Under the pieces are notes generated by a model, which was not told where the DNA came from, did not search any database, and saw only the letters and a program-made list of their open reading frames with translations. Of a stretch of DNA of 31,047 bases, positions 10,613 to 18,783 are shown one piece after another. This DNA is from Chara braunii (taxonomy: Eukaryota; Streptophyta; Charophyceae; Charales; Characeae): the NCBI GenBank assembly GCA_003427395.1, contig BFEA01000146.1, forward strand, positions 190,840 through 221,886. The letters are read 5' to 3'. How positions within the stretch are numbered: position 1 is the first letter of the stretch; each line of letters starts with the position of its first letter. The position numbers were made by a program, and so were the translations under genes.

Positions 10613-11077
10613 NNNNNNNNNNNNNNNNNNNNNNNNNNNNNNNNNNNNNNNNNNNNNNNNNNNNNNNNNNNNNNNNNNNNNNNNNNNNNNNNNNNNNNNN
10701 NNNNNNNNNNNNNNNNNNNNNNNNNNNNNNNNNNNNNNNNNNNNNNNNNNNNNNNNNNNNNNNNNNNNNNNNNNNNNNNNNNNNNNNNNNNNNNNNNNNN
10801 NNNNNNNNNNNNNNNNNNNNNNNNNNNNNNNNNNNNNNNNNNNNNNNNNNNNNNNNNNNNNNNNNNNNNNNNNNNNNNNNNNNNNNNNNNNNNNNNNNNN
10901 NNNNNNNNNNNNNNNNNNNNNNNNNNNNNNNNNNNNNNNNNNNNNNNNNNNNNNNNNNNNNNNNNNNNNNNNNNNNNNNNNNNNNNNNNNNNNNNNNNNN
11001 NNNNNNNNNNNNNNNNNNNNNNNNNNNNNNNNNNNNNNNNNNNNNNNNNNNNNNNNNNNNNNNNNNNNNNNNNNNNN
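10613..11077. other. Assembly gap (465 N)
   Basis: An unbroken run of N adjoining the (CT)n tract, which probably stopped assembly. The true length is unknown. Confidence 0.99.

Positions 11078-11157
<80 letters not shown>
11078..11157. repeat. (CT)n microsatellite
   Basis: About 40 CT units, starting at the edge of the gap, in the leader of element A. It reads (AG)n on the element's sense strand. Confidence 0.98.
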
Positions 11158-11161
<4 letters not shown>

Positions 11162-11313
11162 GGGTCTTCTTCTTCGCCGTGGCCTTCTTTGCAGGTGCGT
11201 GGCGGCTTCTCCAACCTCAGGTCCGCTATGGCGGACTACTGCCTTCGGAGGCCACCTCTGCTATGGCGCTTCAGGCCCTGCACACGACGGCGCGCATGGA
11301 AAAGCGGGTACCA

Positions 11314-11325
11314 GCTCCGATACCA
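11314..11325 (-). other. PBS, initiator tRNA-Met type
   Basis: On the - strand, one base inside the 5' LTR, the sequence reads TGGTATCGGAGC. The usual plant LTR-element PBS is TGGTATCAGAGC, complementary to the 3' end of initiator tRNA-Met; there is one difference at the eighth base. It fixes the element's orientation and its 5' LTR. Confidence 0.88.
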
Positions 11326-11326
11326 A

Positions 11327-12177
11327 TGCAATCAGACTCGTTCTCATTCACACTTTTCATGCATGTAAACAGCAGCACAGCCAACTGGTGACATGCGTGC
11401 ACTCGAAACTCAGAGATATGGCTTCCAGATACGAGTTCACTTTCAATTGGCTATGGCGACTCTGCGCCCAAACAACTCACTGTTTACACACACACCGGAT
11501 CACCCTGGATATCCCACACGCGTCACTCTGAACACTCGAACACACACACACACACACTTCCCACTAAACTACAGCTATGGCAGCTATGGCTGCCTCTACC
11601 CTATCGCTATGCTAACTCCTCCTCTCTCGACCACTGCGTCCTCCGGGCTCACTGCAGACCTCCTTGCACTAGTCGCTGTGGCAGCGCTTCCGCATGGCTC
11701 ACGCAGGAATGAATGAATGGCTGGGCGCTGCCTCTTGATTTATACTTCGGAAACTGGTTGGTCTGCCCTTTGCCATCGGCCCATGGTGCTCACAGTCCCC
11801 CGTGGTACTTGCTGGACCGGACTGGGACTGACTGGACCTTACCGCTGACTGACTGTGGATTCACTGCTAACCTACCGTAGTCGCACTGCAATTGCACTGC
11901 AGTTTAGTCCACCACTTGACTCGCCACTTGACCACTTGCCGACCTTCTAGAAGGACTACAGCTAGACTTCTGGAACTCGCTAAGACTTCTCTATAGATCT
12001 ACAGATCGAACCCCTGCTACCTACGGACCTATGACAGACCTACCAACTGTCACGAATACACAGGTCACAGGTTCAACTCTCGGGGTCTACACAGATACTG
12101 TACATGGGTAGGGCGAGGTCTAGGGATCGAACCCTGGGTACTGCATCTGCTACTGCTAAAAGGTGAAAACCGTTTCA
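11327..12177 (-). repeat. 5' LTR of element A
   Basis: An 851-bp partner of 4927-5779 with the same TG..CA ends and the conserved TATAAAT at 11738-11743. It is followed on the right by TCTG, the target duplication. Confidence 0.93.
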
Positions 12178-13149
12178 TCTGTGGCCACTGGGGTGGTCCC
12201 ACCGCCGAAGTTGAGTTTTCTCAACGCTGAGCTTTCTGTCACGTGTGGCATGGTGGGACGGAGCTCTGCCGTCGATATATTGAGAATCTCAGGGTACCGA
12301 AATACAGCAGAATAACCCATTAGATTTGGCCGTTTTGTACATTTTTTCTTTGACGTGACATGCGTTTTGTCGTATGCTTTGGCCCTTTCCGTTTGGGCAG
12401 GAAACCATTTTAAGTTTACAAAACTACCCTACCCCGCCCAGGGTTGATTTCTCAACTTATGGGCCACGCTGCTCTACTCTCGACATGCACAAAAAACAAA
12501 AATCATGGCCATGTATCTTTGCATATTCTGGCGGAAGATTCACTCTCGTTTTGCGCATTTCGAGAGTAGTGCAGCGAGGCCCTATGTGCCTTTCTTTGTT
12601 TTGTTTTTTCAGACACCATTACACCCTGAAACAGAGGAACTCTGACAGCTGTGTTTGGCTCTCTCGCACCAGACTCTCTTCCTTCTTTGAGCAATGAACG
12701 CATCTGGCCATACATGTTGTCCCTGTCCATTTTACAAATGGTGACCTGGTGTCCCCTCACCATGGGAAGTATCCTTTTTCCACGGAGACATTCACTCCGA
12801 CTGTGCCAGACGTGTTTCATTTCTCTGAGTTACGTAATAAAAAATAAGGAGAAAAGCTGTTTCTAGCGTTTTTTTTCAGTCTTTTTATTTCTTGTTTCGA
12901 TCGAATTTATTAATGTCAAAATGGTGTTGCACGGTTGCGTTTTCTAAACTTAAACTTGGGCGGTGGGACTTCACCCCTGAAAGCAGCTCAAATCCAGGCT
13001 CATTTTTCCCTCGTGTGTTTTCTGCTGGGTGAGGGGGAAGGGGGGTATAACGGGGTTTGATCATCAAGCTTTGAAAGGGATTGATCATTGAAGTAGTTGA
13101 AACTTGAAAGGGGCTTCCTTCTCTGGACGTTTTTCGATTCCATAAGGAA
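12178..13149. other. No gene seen
   Basis: Apart from the 4-bp target duplication at the left edge there is no recognisable gene. Open frames up to ~107 codons occur on both strands but overlap and carry no motif. Confidence 0.4.
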
Positions 13150-13230
13150 TTCTGAGCTGATCCTCGCCGGAGGTTGTTTGTATTGCAGTTCTGCACAACA
13201 TGTCTGGCGGAAAATATCCATTTTTTTTAA
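13150..13230 (-). repeat. Unnamed dispersed repeat, copy a
   Basis: On the - strand this reads ATGTTGTGCAGAACTGCAAT followed by ACAAACAACCTCCGGCGAGG. The same core (TGCAATACAAACAAC plus a following GCC-GAGG-TC block) recurs at 14484, 17391, 17592 and 19388. The flanking part also resembles copy e over a further ~80 bp. Confidence 0.6.
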
Positions 13231-13367
13231 TCTTGTTTTGATTTGGTGATGGGTTTGCTCAGGAGCCGGCTGAGCAGTCCACACAGCCTAAGTAGCCAGT
13301 GCAGAGGCTCCTACAGGCCGGCTTTTCTCGGTTTTCAAATCCATGTTAGTACAAAATAAAAAATGTT

Positions 13368-13420
13368 TAAAATCGGAACGATACAGAGAAGATTAGCATG
13401 CCCCCCCCTGCAAAAAAAAA
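13368..13420 (+). pseudogene. U6 snRNA fragment 1, A-tailed
   Basis: Positions 13368-13411 match the central part of U6 snRNA, including an intact ACAGAGA box (the segment that pairs with the 5' splice site) and AGATTAGCATG. The next block has extra C residues, and after CCCTGC the sequence switches to nine A (13412-13420). The 5' stem and the whole 3' half are missing. A truncated copy with an A-run suggests a retroposed U6 fragment. It is not a functional gene. Confidence 0.85.
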
Positions 13421-13437
13421 CAGGTTAAGCAGGTACT

Positions 13438-13530
13438 TTGCGACATCCGCTAAAATTGGAGCGATATCGAGAGGATTAGCATGGCCCCTGCCCAAGGATG
13501 ACACACATAAATCGAGAAATGGTCCAAATT
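13438..13530 (+). pseudogene. U6 snRNA copy 2, nearly full length but without the 5' stem-loop
   Basis: From GACATCCG to GGTCCAAATT this follows plant-type U6 with few changes, ending in AAATCGAGAAATGGTCCAAA, the plant-specific 3' region. The ACAGAGA box is altered to ATCGAGA, and there are further changes near it (GGAGCGATA, GAGGATTAGC). The 5' stem-loop before GACATCCG is absent and no T-run terminator follows; A-rich sequence does. No upstream element or TATA at the usual plant U6 spacing is seen. It lies about 25 nt after fragment 1, in the same orientation. Confidence 0.88.
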
Positions 13531-14214
13531 AAAGGGAGAAAAAAGGAGCAGAAAATGCTAAGATACTTTTCCCTGCACCTGCATTGCCTCTGGCTACCGA
13601 AATACCTGGTGGGCAAGGTCTCAGCCTGATAACGCCCAGCCCCAGAGCCAGATCAACAAGTTTGAAAGATTTTGAAGAGCCCAAAAAAAGTGGAAGACTT
13701 CAAAGAACTTTTGGCAAAGGGGCACCTCAGAAGTGGTTGTTTGAAGTGAAGATAGAAAAGAAAATTTAAAATTCAAGCGAAGTAGCACCCCTTCAACCTC
13801 TTGAAAACACCCCGCTTCCTCTCCTTCGCCCCCCCCCCCCAAAAAATAAAAAAATAAAAAAATAAAAAAATAAATAAATTGTAAATGAAAAAGAGGCCTC
13901 GATTTGAGCCGTCTTCAGTGGGCACAGAAACGCCCCATCAACAGAAAAAAGTGAAATGAAATCTCCAGACCTCAGCATGCCTGGGGAGATTCCTCAGGTG
14001 AGTTTACTGGCTGCCCGCCACACGTGACAGGGAACCTTGAAAACAGTCTAAAAAGAATATGTGAAGGAAAAAGAAACCCTCCCTGATCCCTCTGTTCCCT
14101 GACGCACAGCATTTGTGAGAGGACATGCCCCACTTCCTAGCCAATAAGGTTATTTTATGAATTTCTGCTAGTTGAGGAAGAGCACCACTTTGAAATAACA
14201 ATGTTGTATTTTTA
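13531..14214. other. No gene seen; A-rich and C-run tracts
   Basis: Contains a C-run and (AAAAAAT)n-like tract at about 13826-13880. No coding feature is recognised on either strand. Confidence 0.4.
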
Positions 14215-14222
14215 CTATAACC

Positions 14223-14652
14223 CTAGGCTACCAGTCGGGCCGCCCGGGTCACCCTATTTTCCCGGGCGGTGCGGCCGTGCAAGGACCAGGGAAGGTCCCA
14301 GCCAAAAAAAAAAAAAAAAATCCCAAAAATCCGAAAAAAAAAACTATGTTATGCAGAAAAATAAACTGAACAACTTTTTTTTTTTTTTTTTTTTTTNTNT
14401 NTTNTTNTCTCAACTTNTNTTTNTTTTACCTTCCACTACCAAGGGGCAACTTGAAATCTCCCCTTCACAGAGAGAGGAAACTATGCTTGCAGAAACTGAA
14501 CAACTTTTGCCTCAGGGTTGCATCGAAATTCTTTACCAAATTTAAAATAAAAATTTAAATTAAAGAATAGTTTTAATTTTTTAATTTTTTAGTTTTTTAA
14601 TTTATTTTTGGCCCGGCCGGGCAAGTGGACCCGGGCATTTCTGGTAGCCTAG
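14223..14652. mobile_element. 430-bp hAT-like MITE with 8-bp target duplication
   Basis: Terminal inverted repeats CTAGGCTACCAG (14223-14234) and CTGGTAGCCTAG (14641-14652) are perfect over 12 bp. Just inside both ends lies a CCCGGGTC-AC block. The element is flanked by a perfect 8-bp direct repeat CTATAACC (14215-14222 and 14653-14660). Eight-bp duplications are typical of the hAT superfamily; the small size and lack of a transposase make it a non-autonomous MITE. The terminal bases do not match the common hAT CAGNG start, so the superfamily is tentative. The interior is A/T-rich, has ambiguous bases near 14397-14424, and carries copy d of the unnamed repeat. Confidence 0.82.
14484..14543 (+). 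repeat. Unnamed dispersed repeat, copy d (inside the MITE)
   Basis: AACAACTTTTGCCTCAGGGT followed by a TCGAAATTC..ACCAAATTTAA block matches the - strand of 17592-17661 almost base for base. It lies in the right half of the MITE. Confidence 0.6.
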
Positions 14653-14909
14653 CTATAACCACTTTTTTCACGCATCTTACCATAATTCTTTGAAAGCGAG
14701 GCCTTCGCGGCGACCTATTTAATTTCATTTGGTGATCACGGGGGGCATGCAACCCGTGCTGTTGGGCCGGCGGAAACATCCAGGAGGCATGCAGCGTTGA
14801 CCTGTCTGGGAGTTTTATGCATTTGAGATTGAACGCTGATGGAGAGCTGTATGACGGGAAACTGTCACGTAGGGTTTGGAGGGCAGAGACTCACCTCTGA
14901 CCCCTACCC

Positions 14910-14975
14910 ATTTTAGGTTTTGCTTTAACTGAAGCTATTGCTTTATTCGCCTTAATGATGGCTTTCTTAATTTTA
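14910..14975 (+). pseudogene. atp9: Mitochondrial atp9 C-terminus (NUMT fragment)
   Basis: Translation gives ILGFALTEAIALFALMMAFL then IL, the conserved second membrane helix of mitochondrial ATP synthase subunit 9 (the c-ring proteolipid, with its essential Glu in ALTEAIA). Similarity starts abruptly at 14910 and ends at 14975, where relatives read FVF and stop but this copy continues WVTATLPNE. Only about 22 codons remain. It is AT-richer than its surroundings and is read as a nuclear insertion of mitochondrial DNA. Functional expression here is very unlikely. Confidence 0.85.
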
Positions 14976-15334
14976 TGGGTGACTGCGACACTACCAAATG
15001 AATTGCTCCTTTGCACTGTTTGTTCTCTCGGGCGTGATAGTGAAGGAGACACTGCGGTAGTCCGCAGCGAGATGGACACAACTTATTTCATTTATTCACC
15101 TGTGTGGTTGGAGACACCCAAATTGACGAACTCAAGATGGGGACCACCGCCTGTCGTGAAAGGGGGTCACTGGGAAGGACCAACCCTTGGTCAACCCCCA
15201 CCCATGTCTACGAGACGCAGTTGAGCGGGTTTGTGAACGTGAGGTGCGGGTAGGATTAGGAACTAGACACGTTCGGTCAGGAAAGAGAGTGTTTCCCTAT
15301 GTATTGCGTTGAATAAGAGCGCACATACCATTAC
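14976..15334. other. No gene seen; between two mitochondrial fragments
   Basis: Contains a perfect hairpin CTGCGG-tagt-CCGCAG (15052-15067). It could be mitochondrial spacer or unrelated nuclear sequence. Confidence 0.3.
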
Positions 15335-15443
15335 TGTCAAGAATAAGCAAATGGAAAATGATAAATGATGTACATCTTCTTGAGTATAACATAAAATAAG
15401 AAGGTCGTAGTAATTCAAGATAAATGTTGGTATGTGTTATCAT
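15335..15443 (-). pseudogene. ccmC: Mitochondrial ccmC 5' fragment (NUMT)
   Basis: An ATG lies 11 nt downstream of the ccmB stop on the - strand. The first frame reads LELLRPSYFM, resembling the LLQPS(F/Y)..M start of plant mitochondrial CcmC; after a shift of frame the sequence reads CLFLTVMVC, resembling RLFLTAMAI further along the same protein. CcmC is the haem-handling membrane subunit of cytochrome c maturation. The order ccmB-ccmC matches the gene order of some early-diverging plant mitochondrial genomes, which supports the call. It is short and frame-shifted. Confidence 0.55.
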
Positions 15444-15454
15444 ATTATTGCTTA

Positions 15455-15824
15455 CTAGGTTTCATAAAGTAATTGATACAAAAAATAGGATAGCAAGGAA
15501 AAACACAAGAGTAGATATCCCATGAACAAAGTCATAGCTTTGTCCTCAGTTTGATATGAAGTACAAAAAGGAACTAAGATTATTAAAGGTAATAAAGTAG
15601 GCAATGTGGTAAAAAAAGAAACTCTTTTTTCGAGAGCCTGTAGATCTCAATCCAAGAGTCGAACAAGAATGAATACCACATATAAGAGTAAAAACTAGAC
15701 TTCCTACAGTAACTACTACAGTCAAACAATTGACTTTTGAATATTGAAAATGATATAGCAATTGTAAAGCAGGAAAACTCAACAGAATAGCCATGATTTT
15801 GAGTAACCAGTGACTTAGTAATTG
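15455..15824 (-). pseudogene. ccmB: Mitochondrial ccmB 3' half (NUMT)
   Basis: On the - strand the sequence reads LLSHWLLK, FPALQLLYHF, then VGSLVFTLICGIHSCSTLG, matching the membrane permease CcmB of mitochondrial cytochrome c maturation (relatives have FPMLQLLYQF and LTLLCGIHSCSALG). After a one-base frameshift in the A/T runs near 15610-15632 the match resumes with PTLLPLIILVPFCTSYQTE and continues to a TAG stop at 15455-15457, at the family's usual end. The N-terminal half is absent. CcmB forms an ABC-type complex with CcmA/CcmC in the inner membrane. The frameshift and truncation show this is a dead nuclear insertion of mitochondrial DNA. Confidence 0.82.
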
Positions 15825-15889
15825 AGAATGTCATCAATTTGGCTAAGTGGGGTACTATTTTTTGTGTGCTGAACTGTTTGTTGTGTGCG

Positions 15890-15891
<2 letters not shown>

Positions 15892-15947
<56 letters not shown>
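15892..15947. repeat. (TG)n microsatellite
   Basis: About 28 uninterrupted TG units, 70 bp beyond the mitochondrial insertion. Confidence 0.98.
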
Positions 15948-15950
<3 letters not shown>

Positions 15951-16266
15951 GTTGTCTTTTTTCACTTGATGGGTTTCTGCATTCATTTCCTGGCTTTTGC
16001 TAGCGCCTCCGGGTGCAGGGCAAATACTTCACTCTGTATGACTGCGTCCCGCGAATTGCACATCTATGAGCATCCATGTTCGGCTACCACCCCTATGAGT
16101 GTTTGTCTACATGTTTCGCATATGCCTGCGTGCCAGCCCACAGCTCATTGCATGATGGTGCCTGCTTGCTGAGTGGGGTTGTGTTCTTGGCATGTGGATA
16201 CTCTCTCCCTGTCTCTCTGTGGTTGTGTTGAGGTTTTGGGCATCTGAATAATTCAAACCATTTGCA
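15948..16266. other. No gene seen
   Basis: No recognisable coding or RNA feature. A pyrimidine-rich stretch at about 16200-16220 precedes the exon candidate that follows. Confidence 0.35.
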
Positions 16267-16489
16267 ATGGGAGTGAAGGCAGTAGCCATGGAGTTGTCGG
16301 AACTCAACAGGGTCATGAAAAAGATAGACTGCCAAGTGCATCTCATAGATGTGCACACGCTTTTCAAGCCATACATCTTGAAGTCAATCACAGACACGAA
16401 GCCGAGATTGATAGAGTAAGTGCGGAGTCCGTCATACTTGAAAATCTCCTTTCGCCTTCAGTACCGATGCAACAGATGAAAGTAAATAG
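16267..16489 (+). CDS. Candidate small coding exon(s), unknown product
   Basis: From ATG 16267 the frame reads 50 codons to a TAA (MGVKAVAMELSELNRVMKK at the start, KPYILKSITDTKPRLIE at the end), with balanced composition unlike the surrounding low-complexity DNA. A consensus donor, GTAAGT, begins at 16416, and a good acceptor, TTTCGCCTTCAG, ends at 16461. Removing these 46 nt keeps the frame and ends in DTDATDESK and a stop at 16487. I recognise no domain. It may be an exon of a host gene with long introns, a short gene, or chance. No promoter or conserved neighbour supports it. Confidence 0.28.
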
Positions 16490-16866
16490 TAAATACTAAT
16501 TTAATTCTATGGAGTAAACATTAAATAGCGAATGCGAATAATTCGTTTGATCAAGTGCAGAACCATGCGTACAGATCTACTGAATACGCATAAATTTGTA
16601 AAAAAAGTTAAAAAAACTATGGTCGGTGACAAATTTGCTTGTGTCACCCGTGCAGCCATTGACTCTTATCTGATTCTTTCAAAGTTCAAACAGCAATGTG
16701 TGGAAGCGGAGGATCCATGAATATAGAAGTTTTCTTAGTTTTGTTACGGGACTGCTGTATGGACTTGCCAATTTTTGCCATCTGTGGAGCACTGTGTTGA
16801 TTGTTTGTTTGTTTGCTATTGAATGATAGTCTGGTAGTAATCATGATGCTCATGCGCGCTTGCATC
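16490..16866 (+). other. Intergenic; one weak 62-codon open frame
   Basis: The frame at 16532-16720 contains KKTMVGDKFACVTRAAIDSY and looks less repetitive than most chance frames here, but has no start context, splice signal or family I recognise. The rest has no feature. Confidence 0.2.
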
Positions 16867-17036
16867 TTTAAACCGCCAGTACGAGCCCCCTCCTCCTGAA
16901 CTTCCGGTTGTATACAAGGTGGCTGTGCGTTTTAATGCACCGGACTTGGACGTTTAAACCGCCAGTACGACCCCCCTCCTCCAGAACGTCCCGTTGTATA
17001 CAAGGTGGCTGTGCGTTTTAATGCCCCGGACTGCAC
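16867..17036. repeat. Tandem duplication, two 86-bp units
   Basis: Units start at 16867 and 16953 with TTTAAACCGCCAGTACGA, share a CCCCCTCCTCC tract and TTGTATACAAGGTGGCTGTG, and differ at only a few positions. A GACTGCACCGTCCTCTT segment at the right edge recurs at about 17124. Confidence 0.92.
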
Positions 17037-17249
17037 CGTCCTCTTGTGCCTCTTTCTTGACCAGTCATAGATGGCTGAACACTCATTTGGACGGTACGTT
17101 GGGAAGCAATATGGCAAGTTGTCGACTGCACCGTCCTCTTATGTCATGCCTGTGTGTCCTGGCCATGCTCAGTAATGGAAAATCTGTGCAGCACACACAT
17201 TCCTGCAGAAACAGGACACTGTGTGCCATCAGTTCTGTCTTAACCTGAA
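17037..17249. other. No gene seen
   Basis: Short open frames only. It includes the second GACTGCACCGTCCTCTT segment near 17124. Confidence 0.3.
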
Positions 17250-17390
17250 AAAATGTATGTACGTTGTATACGAAATATTACGAATACAACGTACGGGGTA
17301 AGCTGTATTCGAATACAACGTACGCACGTTATACAACGAGTTTTAGGGCACAACTTTGCAGGACCCAGTAGTACCACCGTCGTTTTCTTA

Positions 17391-17457
17391 AATTGTGTTG
17401 GGAATTTTGCCAAGACCCTCAGGCAGAAGTTGTTTGCATTGCACTTTTGTATAACAT
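17391..17457 (-). repeat. Unnamed dispersed repeat, copy b
   Basis: The - strand reads ATGTTATACAAAAGTGCAAT, then GCAAACAACTTCTGCCTGAG and a GGTCTTGGCAAAATTC block. It is about 200 bp from copy c, in the same orientation, and preceded by an A-run. Confidence 0.65.
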
Positions 17458-17591
17458 TTTTTTTTTTTTGGGAAGTTTTTGGATATTTTTGAAAAAGCGA
17501 AATTCTAAAGAAATCAGAAAACAGAATGTCCCTGCTGTAAAAAAACAAATAAAGAATATTTTTATTCCCGTTTTTACTTTTTTTTTTCCCC

Positions 17592-17661
17592 TTGAATTTG
17601 GTTGTGAATTTCGACATGACCCTCAGGCAAAAGTTGTTTGTATTGCAATACTGTACAACAT
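17592..17661 (-). repeat. Unnamed dispersed repeat, copy c
   Basis: The - strand reads ATGTTGTACAGTATTGCAAT, then ACAAACAACTTTTGCCTGAG and GGTCATGTCGAAATTCACAA. It is the closest match to copy d. Confidence 0.65.
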
Positions 17662-17858
17662 TTTTTTTTTTCTTCCAGATATCCTTTTTTTTTTTGCCAA
17701 TTGAAATTTCCAAGAATTCGAATACAACGTACGTACGTTGTATTCGACTGTACATTCTATTCGAAACAAAATTACTAATTAGCGATTTCTGGGGACCCGT
17801 TTTTCAGAGGTAAGTTGAATAGAACGTACGTACGTTTTTTTGGGGTTACGAGTCTTAA

Positions 17859-17860
17859 AA

Positions 17861-17898
<38 letters not shown>
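17859..17898. repeat. (AAT)n microsatellite
   Basis: About 13 AAT units followed by A-rich sequence to about 17930. Confidence 0.97.
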
Positions 17899-17903
<5 letters not shown>

Positions 17904-18293
17904 TAAAAAAATAAAATAAAAGAAAGAAACAGTAGGTGCTCGCATCACCAACAAGACACGGCATAGATCTTCCTACTTTCCATCTACAATAGGTCTAGTA
18001 CATTTGAAAGCATCTTTGAGAAATTGTTGGGCCACTTTGCAGCGGTATGAATACCAAAGAGCACAATTTGGCACGGCACAAAACTTTCTTTTTTTTTTGT
18101 GCATGAGCTGTATAAGTGCCACTTCCGTGCGGGCTTGCCCTACCGAAACTGTTCGGCTGGCAGCATCAGCCAAAACAAAAGAAGTTTTTTGCCGTGCCGT
18201 TCTGTATTTTTCTTTTTGTTTCGGTGTGCCACACAATTTGTCTCTGGAAAAAGAGGCTTGGATTTAACGTCTGGCTGCGTCTACGCCCTCAAG

Positions 18294-18402
18294 CCTCGTC
18301 AGTATTTGGCAATGATCTCTTTCGTTATGATGGCTCGGATGCATTTCCAGTTGAAACTCTCTATTTGTTGACTCGTGAACTCCATCGTGAAAAATGTATT
18401 AA
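18294..18402 (+). CDS. Candidate internal exon 1, unknown gene
   Basis: Open in the frame that reads SVFGNDLFRYDGSDAFPVET and then LYLLTRELHREKC, a compositionally normal protein segment. The left edge could be an AG at 18293 or 18302. A donor GTAAAG follows at 18403. Spliced to the exon candidate at 18606 the frame is preserved (AA + C completes a codon). No family is recognised. The surrounding open frame continues upstream only through low-quality sequence. The case rests on splice-site and phase agreement, which could arise by chance. Confidence 0.33.
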
Positions 18403-18605
18403 GTAAAGTTGACAAGGCGACAGATGACCACACAAGCAGTTTAGCCTGTGCACAAGTGGTTCAGCTGATTTGCAAGCCCCAGGGATATTTGCAGATCATG
18501 TTTGCCTTGCTGTGGACGTTGTAAGGCAGTTGTATGGAAACAGGCTTCTTCGGTAGCATGTGTGCTCTGACATGTGTCATCGACTTTGTGCTTCTTTTTT
18601 GACAG

Positions 18606-18688
18606 CTGGATTAGCTCAACCTTGTTCACTGAGAACTGGGAGCCGCTCAACCCTGACAGGAACGCGTTCTACTCCATTTCAATCATTG
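18606..18688 (+). CDS. Candidate internal exon 2, unknown gene
   Basis: Preceded by a strong acceptor (CTTCTTTTTTGACAG) and followed by GTATGG as donor. The 83-nt segment reads WISSTLFTENWEPLNPDRNA and then FYSISIIG. The phase matches candidate exon 1 across a 203-nt intron. The next exon was not found. The family is unknown to me. This is the best splice-defined host exon candidate in the window, but still unproven. Confidence 0.37.
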
Positions 18689-18783
18689 GTATGGTTAATG
18701 AATTGGATGATAATTCCCTAACTCCAGTTTTCCCCTTCCCCGCGCCCCCCCCCCCCCCCCCCCCGACATTATTGTATCCGACA

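Larger units (their letters stand above)
9871..11313 (-). other. Long leader (5' untranslated region) of element A
   Basis: About 1.44 kb separates the PBS from the gag start, including a 465-bp gap. It contains the block shared with element C (10043-10119), a cluster of GGTCAA motifs (10468-10576) and a long (CT)n tract. Short open frames are present but none looks coding. Such leaders usually carry packaging and dimerisation signals. Confidence 0.7.
4923..12181 (-). mobile_element. Ty3/gypsy chromovirus, structurally complete but defective (element A)
   Basis: Two direct repeats (4927-5779 and 11327-12177) begin TGCAATCA and end TTTCA, i.e. TG..CA LTR ends, and the element is bounded by the 4-bp duplication TCTG (4923-4926 and 12178-12181). 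On the - strand the order is 5' LTR, PBS, leader, gag, RT, RNase H, integrase, chromodomain, polypurine tract, 3' LTR, the Ty3/gypsy order. A hand alignment of the LTRs gives roughly 23 substitutions and three small indels over about 850 bp (about 2.7%), so the insertion is fairly young but not recent. Gag has one in-frame stop and one frameshift. Protease and the RT N-terminus are deleted, and integrase has lost the segment with its second and third catalytic residues. It cannot be autonomous but keeps the cis sequences needed for reverse transcription and integration. The leader contains a 465-bp assembly gap. Confidence 0.93.
17250..17840. repeat. Palindrome-bordered repeat region (GAATACAACGTAC motif)
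   Basis: Four sites are built on GAATACAACGTAC and its complement: about 17262-17297 (two arms with a short loop), about 17305-17335 (imperfect), 17718-17747 (a perfect 30-bp palindrome) and 17817-17837 (half-changed). Between them lie two diverged direct copies of the unnamed repeat (copies b and c), each next to a T-run. The arrangement resembles a non-autonomous element with subterminal palindromes, but no target duplication could be assigned. Confidence 0.6.

Noticed and set aside
11078-11157. Regular repeats considered as a CRISPR-like array
   Set aside because: Simple dinucleotide repeat without spacers, in a eukaryotic retrotransposon leader.
10379-11531. Long frames of 329-360 codons across the gap
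   Set aside because: Most of their length is N plus the (CT)n tract translated as Leu-Ser repeats; an artefact of the gap.
13438-13530. Functional U6 snRNA gene
   Set aside because: No 5' stem-loop, altered ACAGAGA box, no T-run terminator, no recognisable promoter.
14910-15224. 89-codon protein including the atp9-like helix
   Set aside because: Similarity to atp9 stops abruptly at 14975 and the rest has no relatives I recognise; read as a truncated mitochondrial insertion.
15455-15837. Novel small membrane protein on the - strand
   Set aside because: The two overlapping frames are explained by a frame-shifted ccmB fragment of mitochondrial origin.
18070-18203. Inverted GGCACGGCA..TGCCGTGCC pair as a hairpin gene
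   Set aside because: Only about 15-19 bp of imperfect pairing over a ~95-bp loop; not distinguishable from chance.
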